64,000 nt of DNA from Streptomyces nodosus. Its GTDB lineage: Bacteria; Actinomycetota; Actinomycetes; Streptomycetales; Streptomycetaceae. The notes under the pieces are model-generated. The model saw only the letters and a list, made by a program, of their open reading frames with translations. It ran no database searches and was not told the DNA's origin. The stretch spans positions 1,383,501-1,447,500 of the forward strand of contig NZ_CP023747.1 of NCBI RefSeq assembly GCF_008704995.1. The letters run 5' to 3'. The translations under genes were made by a program, and so were the position numbers. Positions 24,912 to 34,020 of this stretch are shown piece after piece; the stretch's first letter is position 1, and every line of letters begins with the position of its first letter.

Positions 24912-24953
24912 CTACGAGATACCCCGGTTGAATTCTCGATTGTGCTACGAGAT
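24912..24953. promoter_or_regulatory. Two direct repeats in the LysR-EamA intergenic region
   Basis: CTACGAGAT occurs at 24912-24920 and 24945-24953, exactly 33 bp apart (about three helical turns). An imperfect third copy with TTGAATTCTCGAT lies between. The arrangement suits LysR tetramer binding over the divergent promoters. Confidence 0.45.
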
Positions 24954-24976
24954 TGTGGTACGTCATCGTTTACCCC

Positions 24977-26008
24977 ATGACCACCGTCACCGGCCGACAA
25001 GGCACCACCGACAGCACCAGCACCAGCACCACCGACGCTGACACCCCCGGCACACCGCGCCGTCCGGCCGCCCTCGACTGGCGGATCCGCTTCGGCGCCC
25101 TCTCGCTGATCTGGGGTTTCAGCTTTCTGTTCATCAAGGTCGGCACCGACGCGTACGCCCCGTTCCAGGTCACGCTCGGCCGGCTGGTGTTCGGTACGGC
25201 GGTACTCGCGGCCGCCATGGCGGTCAAGCGCGAGCGGCTGCCGCGCGGGGCCCGCACCTGGGGCCACCTCGCGGTCGCGGCCTTTCTGCTCAACGCGCTG
25301 CCGTTCTCGCTCTTCGCCTACTCGGAGCTGACCATCCCGTCCACGCTCGCGGGCATCTGCAACGCCACCTCGCCCCTGTGGGGCATGGTGCTGTCGCTGG
25401 TCGCGCTCTCCGAGGACCGGCCGACGCGCCGCCGGTTCGCGGGGCTCGGCATCGGCTTCCTGGGGGTGCTGACGGTGCTCGGAGCCTGGCAGGGCTTCGA
25501 CGGACTGGATCTGACGGGCACCGCGATGGCACTGCTCGCCTCGCTCAGCTATCCGGTCGGCTGGATCTATGTCCGCCGCACCCTGGCCGGCTCCAGCCAC
25601 TCCCATCTGTCGCTGACCGGCGCGCAGCTGCTGCTGGCGACCGTCCAACTGGCTCTGATCACGCCGCTGTTCACCAGCATGCCGAGCCGCTTCCCGCTGG
25701 TCCCGCTGCTGGCGGTCGTGGCCCTGGGCGCACTGGGCACCGGGTTCGCGGTGCTGGTCCAGTACGGCCTGGTCGCGGAGGTCGGCCCGACCACGGCGCA
25801 GATGGTCACCTACTTCATCCCGGTCATCGCCACCGCGGCGGGCGTGGCGATCCTCGACGAGTCGCTGAGCTGGTCGACCCCGGTCGGCGCGGTGATCGTA
25901 CTGGCGGGCGCGGCGCTGACACAGTCCAGGCCGAAGCCCGCTTCCGGGGCCCGGGCGACCGGACCGGGGGCCGGATCCGGGGAGCAGGCCGCGCCCGACA
26001 CCACCTGA
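24977..26008 (+). CDS. EamA-family (DMT) transporter
   Basis: The 343-residue protein has ten membrane helices in two EamA repeats (IWGFSFLFIKVGTDAYAPFQVTLGRLVFG in the first and SYPVGWIYVRRTL--SHSHLSLTGAQLL in the second). DMT exporters of this type move amino acids, drugs or metabolites. ATG 24977. A Thr/Ser-rich cytoplasmic N-terminus and Gly/Ala-rich tail flank the core. It is divergent from the LysR gene, its probable regulator. Two further EamA genes occur at 28-30 kb. Confidence 0.88.
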   Translation: MTTVTGRQGTTDSTSTSTTDADTPGTPRRPAALDWRIRFGALSLIWGFSFLFIKVGTDAYAPFQVTLGRLVFGTAVLAAAMAVKRERLPRGARTWGHLAVAAFLLNALPFSLFAYSELTIPSTLAGICNATSPLWGMVLSLVALSEDRPTRRRFAGLGIGFLGVLTVLGAWQGFDGLDLTGTAMALLASLSYPVGWIYVRRTLAGSSHSHLSLTGAQLLLATVQLALITPLFTSMPSRFPLVPLLAVVALGALGTGFAVLVQYGLVAEVGPTTAQMVTYFIPVIATAAGVAILDESLSWSTPVGAVIVLAGAALTQSRPKPASGARATGPGAGSGEQAAPDTT

Positions 26009-26010
26009 TG

Positions 26011-26024
26011 GGTCACAGCACTAG
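26011..26024. repeat. Single-end relic of a CTAG-bounded MITE
   Basis: GGTCACAGCACTAG is identical to the right end of the 44.5-kb element (44637-44650). No left end is present. The CTAG supplies the TAG stop codon of the MocR-type gene. Confidence 0.5.
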
Positions 26025-27352
26025 ACGTAACTGCGGGCCGGGCCCGGGCGCAGAGCGGCTGCGACGGCGGCGGCCAGGGCTTCGGTGTCCTCCGCGGTCA
26101 GCGCCGAGACGGTGATCCTGATGCCGGGCTGCGCACTCAACCGGAAGCGGGCGCCCGGCGCCACCGCCCACCCGGCGTGCAGCAGGCGCGCCACCGCGCC
26201 CGTCTCGTCCGGCACCGGGACCCATACGTTCATCCCGCTGCGCCCCTGGGCCGGGACCCCGCGGCGCGCAAGGGCGTCGATCAGCGCGGCACGGCGTTCC
26301 CCGTACGCCGCCGCCACCGCCCGGGTGTCCACCGCGCCGTCCGCCCACAACCGCGCCACGGTCCGCTGGAGCAGCAGGCTGGTCCAGCCGGGTCCCAGCC
26401 GCTGGCGTCCGCGGAACCGGTCGAGGGTGACGGGATCCCCGGTGAGCACGGCGATCCGCAGATCGGGCCCGTACGCCTTGGCGACCGAGCGCACGAAGGC
26501 CCAGTGCCGGGTGATCCCGGCGAGGGGGTGGAGGGGAAGGTCGACGATCCCGTGGCCGTGGTCGTCCTCGATCAGCAGGGTCTCCGGGTACGCCTTCAGC
26601 ACGGACCGCAGGGCACGCGCGCGCGGGGCGCTCACCGCTGCGCCGGTCGGGTTCTGCGCCCGGTCCGTGACGATCAGGGCGCGCGCGCCCGCCTCCAGAG
26701 CGGTGCGCAGGTCTTCGGTGAGCGGCCCCTCGTCGTCGACGCCGACCGGAGCCGTGCGCAGCCCGAGCGCCGGGACGAGGTCGAGGGTGCGGCTCCAGCC
26801 GGGGTCCTCGACCGCGACGGTGTCCCCGGGTTTGAGACGGGCGGTGAGCACGCGTTCGATCGCGTCGAGGGACCCTGAGGCCACCGCGAGCGGACCGTCG
26901 GGCACCCCGTCGGCGTCCAGGGCGGCCCGCGCGCGGCGCTCCAGTTCGGGGTCCACGGGAATCGCCCCGTACAGCACCGGCTCACCGTTCCCCTGCGCGG
27001 CGGCCGCCGCGAGCGCCGGTGCGAGCGGGGGCAGCAGCGCCCGGTCCGGGTTGCCGCTCGACACGTCCCGCACCCCTTCCGGGACCTCCACCCGGATGCT
27101 GTCCCGCTCCGTCGTGGCCGGCGCGGACCGCACCCGGCTGCCCCGGCGCCCGGCGGTCTCGATCACCCCGCGGTCACGCAGCACGCGGTACGCGGCGGCG
27201 ACCGTATTGGGGTTCACCCCCAACTCGGCGGCCAACACCCGCATGGGAGGGAGCAGTCGGCCCGGCTCCAGCCGTCCGTCGCCCACCGCGCGCTCGACGC
27301 TCGCCGCGATCTCCGCTGCGCCACGCCCTTCGATCCGATATTCTCCTAGCAC
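26021..27352 (-). CDS. MocR-type regulator: GntR HTH fused to a class I aminotransferase domain
   Basis: The 443-residue protein starts with a GntR HTH (ELGVNPNTVAAAYRVLRDRGVIETAGRRGSRV) and continues as a PLP-dependent fold type I domain; RSVAKAYGPDLRIAVLTG contains the likely PLP Lys and ALIVTDRAQNPTGAAVS the NPTG block. MocR proteins such as PdxR sense PLP or GABA. The gene is divergent from a PNPOx-like gene, which suggests vitamin B6 control. GTG 27352 has CATAAT 7 nt upstream, a leaderless arrangement. Its TAG stop comes from a MITE relic. Confidence 0.88.
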   Translation of the reverse strand: MLGEYRIEGRGAAEIAASVERAVGDGRLEPGRLLPPMRVLAAELGVNPNTVAAAYRVLRDRGVIETAGRRGSRVRSAPATTERDSIRVEVPEGVRDVSSGNPDRALLPPLAPALAAAAAQGNGEPVLYGAIPVDPELERRARAALDADGVPDGPLAVASGSLDAIERVLTARLKPGDTVAVEDPGWSRTLDLVPALGLRTAPVGVDDEGPLTEDLRTALEAGARALIVTDRAQNPTGAAVSAPRARALRSVLKAYPETLLIEDDHGHGIVDLPLHPLAGITRHWAFVRSVAKAYGPDLRIAVLTGDPVTLDRFRGRQRLGPGWTSLLLQRTVARLWADGAVDTRAVAAAYGERRAALIDALARRGVPAQGRSGMNVWVPVPDETGAVARLLHAGWAVAPGARFRLSAQPGIRITVSALTAEDTEALAAAVAAALRPGPARSYV

Positions 27353-27358
27353 AAATCA

Positions 27359-27375
27359 CATTATGCACTAGTGCA
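27359..27375. promoter_or_regulatory. Divergent promoter and palindrome between MocR and PNPOx-like genes
   Basis: On the minus strand CATAAT (27364-27359) is a -10 box 7 nt before the MocR GTG. TGCACTAGTGCA (27364-27375) is a perfect 12-bp palindrome lying against it. It is a candidate MocR operator controlling both genes. Confidence 0.5.
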
Positions 27376-27388
27376 ATCAGGAGCGCAG

Positions 27389-28072
27389 ATGCAGGGCAGC
27401 CCGCCGGGGTCACCGGCCACCACCTCCTACACCCCCACCGACCGCACCACTCCCACGCGCTCCGCCACGCAGGCCTCGTACGACAGGGAGGTGGTCCACG
27501 CGATACTCGACGAGGGTTCCGTCTGCCATCTCGGCTTCGTCCGCGACGGTGCGCCGGTCGTGCTGCCCACGCTGTACGCACGGGTCGGCGAGCGGCTCTA
27601 CGTACACGGCTCCACGGGCTCGCGTCCGCTGCTGATGACCGGCAGGGCGGACCCGGGGCTCGCGGTCTGTCTGACGGTGACCCATGTGGACGGTCTGGTG
27701 CTGGCCCGGTCGGCCTTCCACCATTCGATGAACTACCGTTCCGTGGTGGTGCACGGCATCGCCCGGCAGGTCACCGACCCCGAGGAACGACGGACGGCGC
27801 TCGACGCCCTGGTGGACCAGGTGGTGCCGGGCCGCTCCCGTGACTGCCGGCCCGCCAACGCCAAGGAGCTGGCCGCCACCTCCGTGATCCGCCTCGATCT
27901 GGAGGAGGTCTCCGCCAAGATGCGCGCCGGCGGGGTGAACGACGAGCCCGAGGACCTCTCCCTCCCCCACTGGGCCGGAGTGATCCCGGTCCGCACCGCT
28001 CACGGCACCCCCCTGACCGACCCCCGACTGCCCCCCGCCACCCCACTACCGGACTACCTGACGACCCGGTGA
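27389..28072 (+). CDS. PNPOx-like flavin/F420-binding family protein
   Basis: The 227-residue protein carries the split-barrel pattern ILDEGSVCHLGFVRDGAPVVLPTLYARVGERLYVHGSTGSR and LAVCLTVTHVDGLVLARSAFHHSMNYRSVVVHG, typical of the long 'pyridoxamine 5'-phosphate oxidase family' proteins that bind FMN or heme. ATG 27389 follows AGGAG. It is divergent from the MocR regulator with a palindrome between, so it is probably its target. A role in B6 metabolism is inferred from that pairing only. Confidence 0.82.
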   Translation: MQGSPPGSPATTSYTPTDRTTPTRSATQASYDREVVHAILDEGSVCHLGFVRDGAPVVLPTLYARVGERLYVHGSTGSRPLLMTGRADPGLAVCLTVTHVDGLVLARSAFHHSMNYRSVVVHGIARQVTDPEERRTALDALVDQVVPGRSRDCRPANAKELAATSVIRLDLEEVSAKMRAGGVNDEPEDLSLPHWAGVIPVRTAHGTPLTDPRLPPATPLPDYLTTR

Positions 28073-28088
28073 CGCCGAAGGCGCCGGA

Positions 28089-28139
28089 GTGTGACGCGGG
28101 GCCCGGCGGCGGGGCCCTTCGGCGGGTCCCGCGTCACAC
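28089..28139. terminator. Bidirectional hairpin terminator
   Basis: GTGTGACGCGGGGCCCG (28089-28105) pairs with 28123-28139 at 16 of 17 positions around a 17-nt GC-rich loop. It lies between two convergent genes (stops at 28072 and 28142). Confidence 0.75.
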
Positions 28140-28141
28140 GG

Positions 28142-29095
28142 TCAGGCGGGCAGGGGTTCCTCCCCCGGCAGCCGCGCCCCGCGCGCCTCCGCCAGGGCGA
28201 GCCCCGCGACCGAGCCGAGCATCAGCGCGGTACCGAGGAGGGTCGCCGCCGTGAGCCGCTCACCGAGCAGGGCCACCGCGAGCACCGCCGCGCTGACCGG
28301 TTCGAGGAGCATGATCACGGAGACGGTGGCGGACCGTACGACGGCCGCGCCCGCGAAGTAGAGGGCATAGGCCAGGGCCGTGGGAACCGCCGCGACATAC
28401 ACCAGCAGCCAGGCGAGCCTGACCGGCTCCGCGGAGTGCGGCACCAGCCCCTCGGCCAGGGCGAAGGGCAGCAGGCACAGGCTGGTGACCGCGAAGGCCG
28501 ACACGGTCGTACCGGACATGTCGACGCCGCCGTCCCGACCCCACCACCGGGTGAGCAGCGTCATGGCCGAGTAGCCGGACGCCGACAGCACCGCGAGCAG
28601 CACACCCCAGGGACGCACGGTCGCACCGCCGCTGCCCAGGACGAGCACCGCGAGCCCGGCGAGCGCCCCGACGACGGCGCACACCCCGCCGCGGCCGAGC
28701 CGCTCCCCCAGGGTGAGGCGGGCGCCCAGCGCGATGAGCACGGGACCGGCACCGAGGGTGACCACGGTGGCCACCGCAAGTCCGGTGGCGGAGACGGCCG
28801 CGAAGTAGGCGGTCTGGAAGACGGCGAGCGCAGCACCGGTGGCACCGGCCCGCAGCGCCCTCGGCCGGAGCGGCAGGGACACCGCGGCCCTGGCACGCGG
28901 GCGCAGCAGACGGACGGCGACCAGCAGGACGAGTCCGGTGGCGCAGCGCCAGAAGGAGAGGGCGACCGGGCCCATGTCGCTGGTCCGGTAGACCAGGGAG
29001 GCGGCGGCTCCCGCAGTGCCCCAGGCGACACCGGCGACGATCAGATAGACAAGGCCCCGCCCGACGGGCAGGCCCAAGGGGGCAGCATTCGACAC
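28142..29095 (-). CDS. EamA-family (DMT) transporter
   Basis: The 317-residue protein has ten hydrophobic helices in two EamA repeats; [34 protein letters not shown] begins repeat 1 and [21 protein letters not shown] repeat 2. It likely exports a small metabolite. GTG 29095 follows GGAG at a 7-nt distance; a start at 29137 would add an unlikely hydrophilic leader. It is followed on the same strand by nothing; the upstream gene (29269) encodes another EamA protein, 173 nt away. Confidence 0.85.
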   Translation of the reverse strand: MSNAAPLGLPVGRGLVYLIVAGVAWGTAGAAASLVYRTSDMGPVALSFWRCATGLVLLVAVRLLRPRARAAVSLPLRPRALRAGATGAALAVFQTAYFAAVSATGLAVATVVTLGAGPVLIALGARLTLGERLGRGGVCAVVGALAGLAVLVLGSGGATVRPWGVLLAVLSASGYSAMTLLTRWWGRDGGVDMSGTTVSAFAVTSLCLLPFALAEGLVPHSAEPVRLAWLLVYVAAVPTALAYALYFAGAAVVRSATVSVIMLLEPVSAAVLAVALLGERLTAATLLGTALMLGSVAGLALAEARGARLPGEEPLPA

Positions 29096-29268
29096 GAGTT
29101 GACTCCGCAGATGCACAGATGTTCGGGAAGACCCCATGGCGACGGGATCCAGGGACTGCGTCTGCGGGCAGCACCGTCCACCCGGCGGACAGCCGGGTGT
29201 TTCCGGAGGGCCCGCCTCAGGCGGCCGGGGGCGGAAGGACGAGCGCGTGCGTATGCATGATCGGAACT

Positions 29269-30264
29269 CTAGGCCGACGCGCTGCGGGAGGACAACTCCC
29301 TGCCGGTGCCGTCGCCCGCCGCCACCGGCTCCGCGGAGGTCTTCGCCGGCGCCGAGGACTGGGCCGTGAACGCGCCCAGCAGGACGACCGCGCCACCGAT
29401 GAGCTGCGGCATCGAGAGGTGCTCGCCGAGCAGCACCCAGGCAAGGACGGTCGCGATGACCGCTTCGAGACAGGCCACCACGCCCGCCACCTGCGGCGAG
29501 AGCCGGCGCACCGACAGCACCCCGGTGACATAGGCGAGCACCGTGGCGATCAGCACCACCCAGGCCAGCAGGGCGACGGCCGGCACGGAGGTGCCGTTCA
29601 TCGCCGCGCTGCCCCCGAGGACGGACCAGTCCAGGGTCCAGGGGCGGGCCACCACGGTCAGCAGCGCGGCCCCGACGAGCAGGCCGTAGGCGATGACACC
29701 GAGCGGGTCAGGGGCCCGGTCGCCCGCCTCGCTGCCCTGGTCGGCCAGGACGAAGTAGCCCACCTGGCAGCAGGCGGCGCCGAGCGCGAGCAGCAGCCCC
29801 AGGACGTCGAAGCTCAGCCCCGACCAGACCTCCACCACACAGGCGAGTCCGCCGACCGCGAGCACCACCCCGACCGCCGCGGCGCGCGTCACGGGGCGCC
29901 GCTGTACAAACCGCACCCAGCCGAGCACCAGTGCGGGCGCGAGGTATTCGATCAGCAGGGCGACGCCGACGGGTATGCGGGAGAGCGCGGCGAAGTAGCA
30001 GGCCTGGACGCCGGCCACCCCGAGCAGTCCGAACCCGGCGAGCAGTGCCGGTCGGCTGCGCACCAGCCCGCGGTGCCGCACGGCGAGCGGAAGCATCACC
30101 AGTGCGGCGCCGGTGGCCCGCAGCCACACCACATGGAGGGGGTCAAGACCCGCCTGGATCAGCGGTTTGGCCGCGACCCCCGATCCACCGAAGGCGACCG
30201 CCGACACAAGGGCGAGCCCGAGGCCGACGCCTCTGCCCCGCTCACCCTGACTGCCCTGAGACAT
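29269..30264 (-). CDS. EamA-family (DMT) transporter, RhaT-like
   Basis: The 331-residue protein again shows ten helices: [46 protein letters not shown] in repeat 1 and [18 protein letters not shown] in repeat 2, with a Ser/Ala-rich tail. Substrate unknown. ATG 30264 (MSQGSQGE) is taken as start because the first helix follows within 10 residues; no clear RBS is present. It is in the same direction as the second EamA gene and may be co-transcribed with it. Confidence 0.85.
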   Translation of the reverse strand: MSQGSQGERGRGVGLGLALVSAVAFGGSGVAAKPLIQAGLDPLHVVWLRATGAALVMLPLAVRHRGLVRSRPALLAGFGLLGVAGVQACYFAALSRIPVGVALLIEYLAPALVLGWVRFVQRRPVTRAAAVGVVLAVGGLACVVEVWSGLSFDVLGLLLALGAACCQVGYFVLADQGSEAGDRAPDPLGVIAYGLLVGAALLTVVARPWTLDWSVLGGSAAMNGTSVPAVALLAWVVLIATVLAYVTGVLSVRRLSPQVAGVVACLEAVIATVLAWVLLGEHLSMPQLIGGAVVLLGAFTAQSSAPAKTSAEPVAAGDGTGRELSSRSASA

Positions 30265-30401
30265 ATGCACCGGCACATGATGACAGGCGGCAACATGAGC
30301 GTCACCCCTGAATGCACCTGTCTCAGCAGCTGGACCCGGCCACCCACGGCAGAATCCGGATCCCGGACGCCCGTAGGCCGGCTGTCGACGTACCGCCGGA
30401 A

Positions 30402-31019
30402 TCAGGCAGATCCGGTGGCCGGCTCCGCGGCCGGTGTCCCCCCACCCGCGCACCCGTCGGCGTACTCCCGCGCCGTAGCCCCCGTCTCGATCCGCGCTCC
30501 CAGCGCCCCCGCGTCGACACCCGCCCGGCCCAGAACCTCGACGGCCCGCGACTCGGGGTCCTCGACGATCGCGGTGAGCAGGTCGAGACCGCGGGCACGG
30601 GGCTCGCCGCGCCGCAGCGCACGCCCGCACGCCGCGTCCAGAGCGCTCGCCGCCGCGGGCGACCAGCCCTCGGGCTCGTTCAGCACGGGTACGGCACCGG
30701 AGTCCTCGACGGTGCCCTGCCAGCGCAGGCCGTAGCCGATGGCGCGCTGGACGAGATAGCCGAGCAGCCGTGCGACCTGGGGGCCCTCGAAGAGGGCGCG
30801 GACCTCGGGGTCGGACTCCAGCAGGGAGTGCAGCAGATGGGCCGTGTCGATCTGGCGGTCCCCGTCCCGCATCGCCCTTCTGCGCGCACCCGAGACCACC
30901 GCGGCCAGCTCGGCGGTGAGCCTGGCGTCGGGGTCCGTGCGGTGCGTGCCGCGCTCGGCGGCCGGCTGCGGTGACTGACGGGGTGACACGCCCTCCACCT
31001 CATCAGTCCCGGACGCCAT
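30402..31019 (-). CDS. Clp N-terminal-domain protein
   Basis: The 205-residue protein contains two Clp_N-type helical repeats: VSGARRRAMRDGDRQIDTAHLLHSLLESDPEVRALFEG (about residues 43-80) and LDAACGRALRRGEPRARGLDLLTAIVEDPESRAVEVLGRAGVDAGALG (about 126-175). In ClpA/ClpC these bind adaptors or substrates. There is no AAA+ module or peptidase site, so it may be an adaptor or decoy for ClpC. ATG 31019 follows GGGG at a 6-nt distance; ATG 31025 is an alternative. Confidence 0.75.
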   Translation of the reverse strand: MASGTDEVEGVSPRQSPQPAAERGTHRTDPDARLTAELAAVVSGARRRAMRDGDRQIDTAHLLHSLLESDPEVRALFEGPQVARLLGYLVQRAIGYGLRWQGTVEDSGAVPVLNEPEGWSPAAASALDAACGRALRRGEPRARGLDLLTAIVEDPESRAVEVLGRAGVDAGALGARIETGATAREYADGCAGGGTPAAEPATGSA

Positions 31020-31187
31020 GGTCATCCCCGGCGGGGGGCATCTTCACATCCGTCACAGGGTGGGCATCTTCAAGAGGTTCTCCTCCTCAGGGATGAGGTC
31101 ACGCCGATTTTTCCCGGAGATCACCTGTCCCGACGCCCTTTATTCGGCACCCGGCCTCGCCCAGGCGGTGGGGGCGCACGGACACGT

Positions 31188-31218
31188 CGGCGCCCCGCGG
31201 CGATTCCGCGGGGCGCCG
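31188..31218. terminator. Hairpin terminator of the PadR gene
   Basis: CGGCGCCCCGCGG (31188-31200) and its exact complement (31206-31218) form a 13-bp stem with a 5-nt loop, 29 nt past the PadR stop. Confidence 0.75.
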
Positions 31219-31246
31219 TCCGGCGGCGGATACCGCCACACCGCCG

Positions 31247-31897
31247 TCAGTCCTCGTCGGCGAGGATCAGATACAGCTTCTTGCGGGCCTCGTTGATGAC
31301 CGCCAGGGCCTTGTCACGCTGGTCCTTGTCACCGGTCTTCCAGACCTGCCCGAACGCCTCCATCAGACCGAAACCGGCCTGCCGGATCTCATGCAGGGCT
31401 TCCCAGTCGACGCCCTGCGAGGCCGCCTCCCAGGGCGCGTCGGGACCTTCGTCGGCCGCGGTGCGGCCCGCCTCGGTGAGCGCGAAGAGCTTCTTGCCTC
31501 CCTCGCTCTCACTGACGATCAGCCCCTCGTCCTCCAGCAGCTGGAGGGTCGGGTACACCGAGCCCGGGCTGGGCTTCCAGGCCCCGCCGCTGCGCTCGGC
31601 GATCTCCTGGATCATCTCGTAGCCGTGCATCGGCCGGTCCTTGAGGAGAGCCAGGATCGACGCGCGTACGTCGCCGCGCCGCGCCCTTCCCCTCGGTCCG
31701 CCCCGGCCACGCCCGCCCCACGGGCCACCCGGACCGAAGAAGCCCGGCCCACCCGGCCCGCCGCCCGGCCCGAAGGGCCCGAAGGCCGCACGCCGACTCT
31801 CGAAGCCACCCCGGACATGCCGACCGGCGTCACCGTGCCGGCCATGCCGTCGCTCGAATCCGTAGTCCTGTCCGTAGTCCTCTCCATGGGACCGCAT
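31247..31897 (-). CDS. PadR-family transcriptional regulator
   Basis: The 216-residue protein begins with an unusual Gly/Phe/Pro-rich segment (FGPFGPGGGPGGPGFFG, about residues 38-70). A PadR winged helix follows: RASILALLKDRPMHGYEMIQEIAERSGGAWKPSPGSVYPTLQLLEDEGLIVSE. The C-terminal helices DWEALHEIRQAGFGLMEAFGQVWK form the dimer arm. It probably represses itself and perhaps an unlinked transporter. ATG 31897 follows TGGAG at an 8-nt distance; a GTG at 31906 is possible. A 10-bp palindrome lies upstream. Confidence 0.88.
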   Translation of the reverse strand: MRSHGEDYGQDYGFERRHGRHGDAGRHVRGGFESRRAAFGPFGPGGGPGGPGFFGPGGPWGGRGRGGPRGRARRGDVRASILALLKDRPMHGYEMIQEIAERSGGAWKPSPGSVYPTLQLLEDEGLIVSESEGGKKLFALTEAGRTAADEGPDAPWEAASQGVDWEALHEIRQAGFGLMEAFGQVWKTGDKDQRDKALAVINEARKKLYLILADED

Positions 31898-31940
31898 CTG
31901 GATCACTCCATTCCATCGTTGATCTGTCGCGATACCTCAA

Positions 31941-31950
31941 CGATATATCG
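31941..31950. promoter_or_regulatory. AT-rich palindrome upstream of the PadR gene
   Basis: CGATATATCG is a perfect 10-bp palindrome 44 nt before the PadR start, in one of the few AT-rich spots of the window. Position fits an autoregulatory site, though palindromes this short are frequent. Confidence 0.3.
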
Positions 31951-32142
31951 GCATCCTCGGCATGGCAACCCTCTGCTCTGGGTCCGTTGACCTGTGTCAG
32001 TGGGTGTTGATCGATTGCCGGCGAAGGCCGATCGATTGGCTTCTGTGCCAGTCAGGGATGACTGCCTGCGGGTTCTGTGACAGTGGAGGATGACCGCAGA
32101 CGGTGGGGATCACTCTGCTCGACGGGTCTGTACTGTGCGGCA

Positions 32143-32706
32143 ATGACAAGAAGCGAGCGGCTCGCGGAGCAGTTGGACTGGTACTGGCGCAAGAACCTGC
32201 GGCCACGGCTGGACGGTCTTACCGACGAGGAGTACTTCTGGGAGCCGGTGCGCGGCTGCTGGAGCATCCGCCCACGTGGCACGTCGGCAGCACCGACGCT
32301 GGAAGGCTCGGGGGAATGGACGATGGACTCCGCGTCCCCTGCCCCGGTGCCGGCACCGGTGACCACGATCGCCTGGCGGCTGGCGCACATCATCGTCTCG
32401 TGCCTGGGCTATCGGGTCGGATGGTACTTCGGCGGCCAGGACGGCGACTCCCAGACATTCGCCTACGCGGGGACCGCTGACGAGGCGCTGAAACAGCTCG
32501 ATGAGATGTATGGGAGATGGAACGCGGGGGTCCGCAAGCTCTCGGACGCTGACCTGGACAATCCGCCCACGGTGGGTCCCGAGCGGTATCCCATGGAGAA
32601 CAGGGTCCTGCACGTCAACAGGGAGCTGATCCATCACGGCGCCGAGATTTCCCTGCTGCGCGACCTCTACCGCTGGCAGGACGGAGCCGTACCGCGCCGA
32701 ATCTGA
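32143..32706 (+). CDS. DinB-superfamily protein
   Basis: The 187-residue protein is a second DinB/DUF664-type four-helix protein. QLDWYWRKNLRPRLDGLTDEEYFWEPVRGCWSI, AWRLAHIIVSCLGYRVGWYFGG and LHVNRELIHHGAEISLLRDLYRW carry the His residues expected to bind a metal. Mycothiol-dependent chemistry is known for some relatives. ATG 32143 lies 6 nt after a TACTGT hexamer (leaderless). It is unrelated to the DNA polymerase gene also called dinB. Confidence 0.83.
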   Translation: MTRSERLAEQLDWYWRKNLRPRLDGLTDEEYFWEPVRGCWSIRPRGTSAAPTLEGSGEWTMDSASPAPVPAPVTTIAWRLAHIIVSCLGYRVGWYFGGQDGDSQTFAYAGTADEALKQLDEMYGRWNAGVRKLSDADLDNPPTVGPERYPMENRVLHVNRELIHHGAEISLLRDLYRWQDGAVPRRI

Positions 32707-32812
32707 CTTTCGGTAACCGTCGATCGAGCTTCGGAAACTGGCCGGCCATCGGGGGGCCTGAAGGCCAGGGCCGGCTCGACGAACCACGTGTCCGTCGCTT
32801 GTGACTCCGAAC

Positions 32813-32850
32813 GCCTGGTCGGGCGCCGCGTCTCGGGTGCCCGACCAGGC
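32813..32850. terminator. Bidirectional hairpin terminator
   Basis: GCCTGGTCGGGC (32813-32824) and GCCCGACCAGGC (32839-32850) form a perfect 12-bp stem with a 14-nt loop, between convergent genes ending at 32706 and 32859. Confidence 0.75.
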
Positions 32851-32858
32851 TCCGCCCC

Positions 32859-33233
32859 CTACAGGTACGGGCGGGTGATCAACTCGATCGCATGGCCGGC
32901 GGGGTCCTTGAAGTACACGCCTCGACCGCCGTGCTCGTTGTTGGTCTCACCCGGGCGTCGCATCTGGGGGTCGGCCCAGTGCTCGATGCCCTGGTCGCAG
33001 AGCCGCCGGTACGCCCGGTCGAACAGCTCGTCGTCGATCAGGAACGCGTAGTGCTGCATCTGGATCTCCACCGGCGGCTCGGCGAACTGCAGCAGCACAC
33101 CGTCGGGGAGCTGAATGTTGGTGAACGGCCCCCAGGAAGGCGCTTCCGGCACTTCCAACAGCTCTCGGAAGAAGCGGGCCGACTCATGGCGGTCCTTGGA
33201 AGCGATGATGGTGTGGTTGAACGTGACTGTCAT
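32859..33233 (-). CDS. VOC-family (glyoxalase-like) protein
   Basis: The 124-residue protein has two beta-alpha-beta-beta-beta units of the vicinal oxygen chelate fold: FNHTIIASKDRHESARFFRELLEV and HYAFLIDDELFDRAYRRLCDQG, ending GRGVYFKDPAGHAIELITRPY. The metal-ligand His and Glu positions are His6 and Glu in HAIELI. Substrate unknown; relatives include dioxygenases and antibiotic resistance proteins. ATG 33233 follows GAGG at an 8-nt distance. Confidence 0.85.
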   Translation of the reverse strand: MTVTFNHTIIASKDRHESARFFRELLEVPEAPSWGPFTNIQLPDGVLLQFAEPPVEIQMQHYAFLIDDELFDRAYRRLCDQGIEHWADPQMRRPGETNNEHGGRGVYFKDPAGHAIELITRPYL

Positions 33234-33510
33234 TCGGCTGACCTCAGTATTGTTCGGCACGAAAAGCGGACTCGCGGTGCACGAGCAGCGGGAGGTCCGC
33301 GTGCCGAACTGAGGGGGTGCCTTCTCCGCACCCGCTGCGCGATCAGCCCACCACCGGGTGGCCAATCCGTGTGTGGCGTAGTGCCGGTCCGGTGTTCACG
33401 TCGGGTGACCTTAGTTGATCCGACTGACCACGACAACGTGCGGCTCGTGGGCTGAGCTTGGAAGCTGCCACGTCTCGTGAGACGGAACAATCGCCAGGGA
33501 CTTGTGGAGC

Positions 33511-33945
33511 ATGCCGCGTACCCTCGGCTCCGTGCCCCGCCATCCGAAGAAGCCCCGTCGGCTCACTGCCGACGGGCGCGTGTACCTGTGGACGCTCCGT
33601 CACAGCCACAGCGTGGCGAACGGCGGCCAGTCATGCTGCGAGACCCTCACCCTGTACCCGCAGCCGGCCGGCGCTGTCGGACCTCTGCGCATCGCCTTCA
33701 CCGAGGGCCCGGGCCGGTACGTCCCGGGCGGGGCTCCCCTGGGCTCCGGAGACGTGGGGTACAGCCGGGGTGCCTCCCTGAACCTGCATGAACCCGGCGC
33801 CGTCCGCGCCCTGCTCGACGCGGCGTCGACCCGCGGGTGGCAGCCGGAGGGGAGTCGGGCGGTGGAGATCGACGGCTGGTCCCTGCTGGAGGCGGCAGCC
33901 GCCGCGCGGGCCGGGGCCACCGACCCCGCGGGCCCGAAAGAGTGA
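33511..33945 (+). CDS. Conserved protein of unknown function
   Basis: The 144-residue protein (RLTADGRVYLWTLRHSHS, LRIAFTEGPGRYVPGGAPLGSGDVGYSRGASLNLHEPGAVRALLDAA) recurs in Streptomyces with no assigned role. It is predicted to be mostly beta and soluble. The start is uncertain: ATG 33511 is used here, but a GTG at 33532 has a TACCCT hexamer 7 nt ahead and may be the leaderless start. It converges with the hydrogenase operon. Confidence 0.65.
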   Translation: MPRTLGSVPRHPKKPRRLTADGRVYLWTLRHSHSVANGGQSCCETLTLYPQPAGAVGPLRIAFTEGPGRYVPGGAPLGSGDVGYSRGASLNLHEPGAVRALLDAASTRGWQPEGSRAVEIDGWSLLEAAAAARAGATDPAGPKE

Positions 33946-34020
33946 CTCCGCAGCGGCTCGGCGGCCTGTCCCGGGCCGCTGAGCACGGGCCTTCCGGGAG
34001 GCGCTCGGTGGGAGGACCGG

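Noticed and set aside
32859..33510. VOC protein as a resistance gene in a cluster
   Set aside because: No transporter or tailoring gene is linked, and the sequence resembles general VOC proteins.
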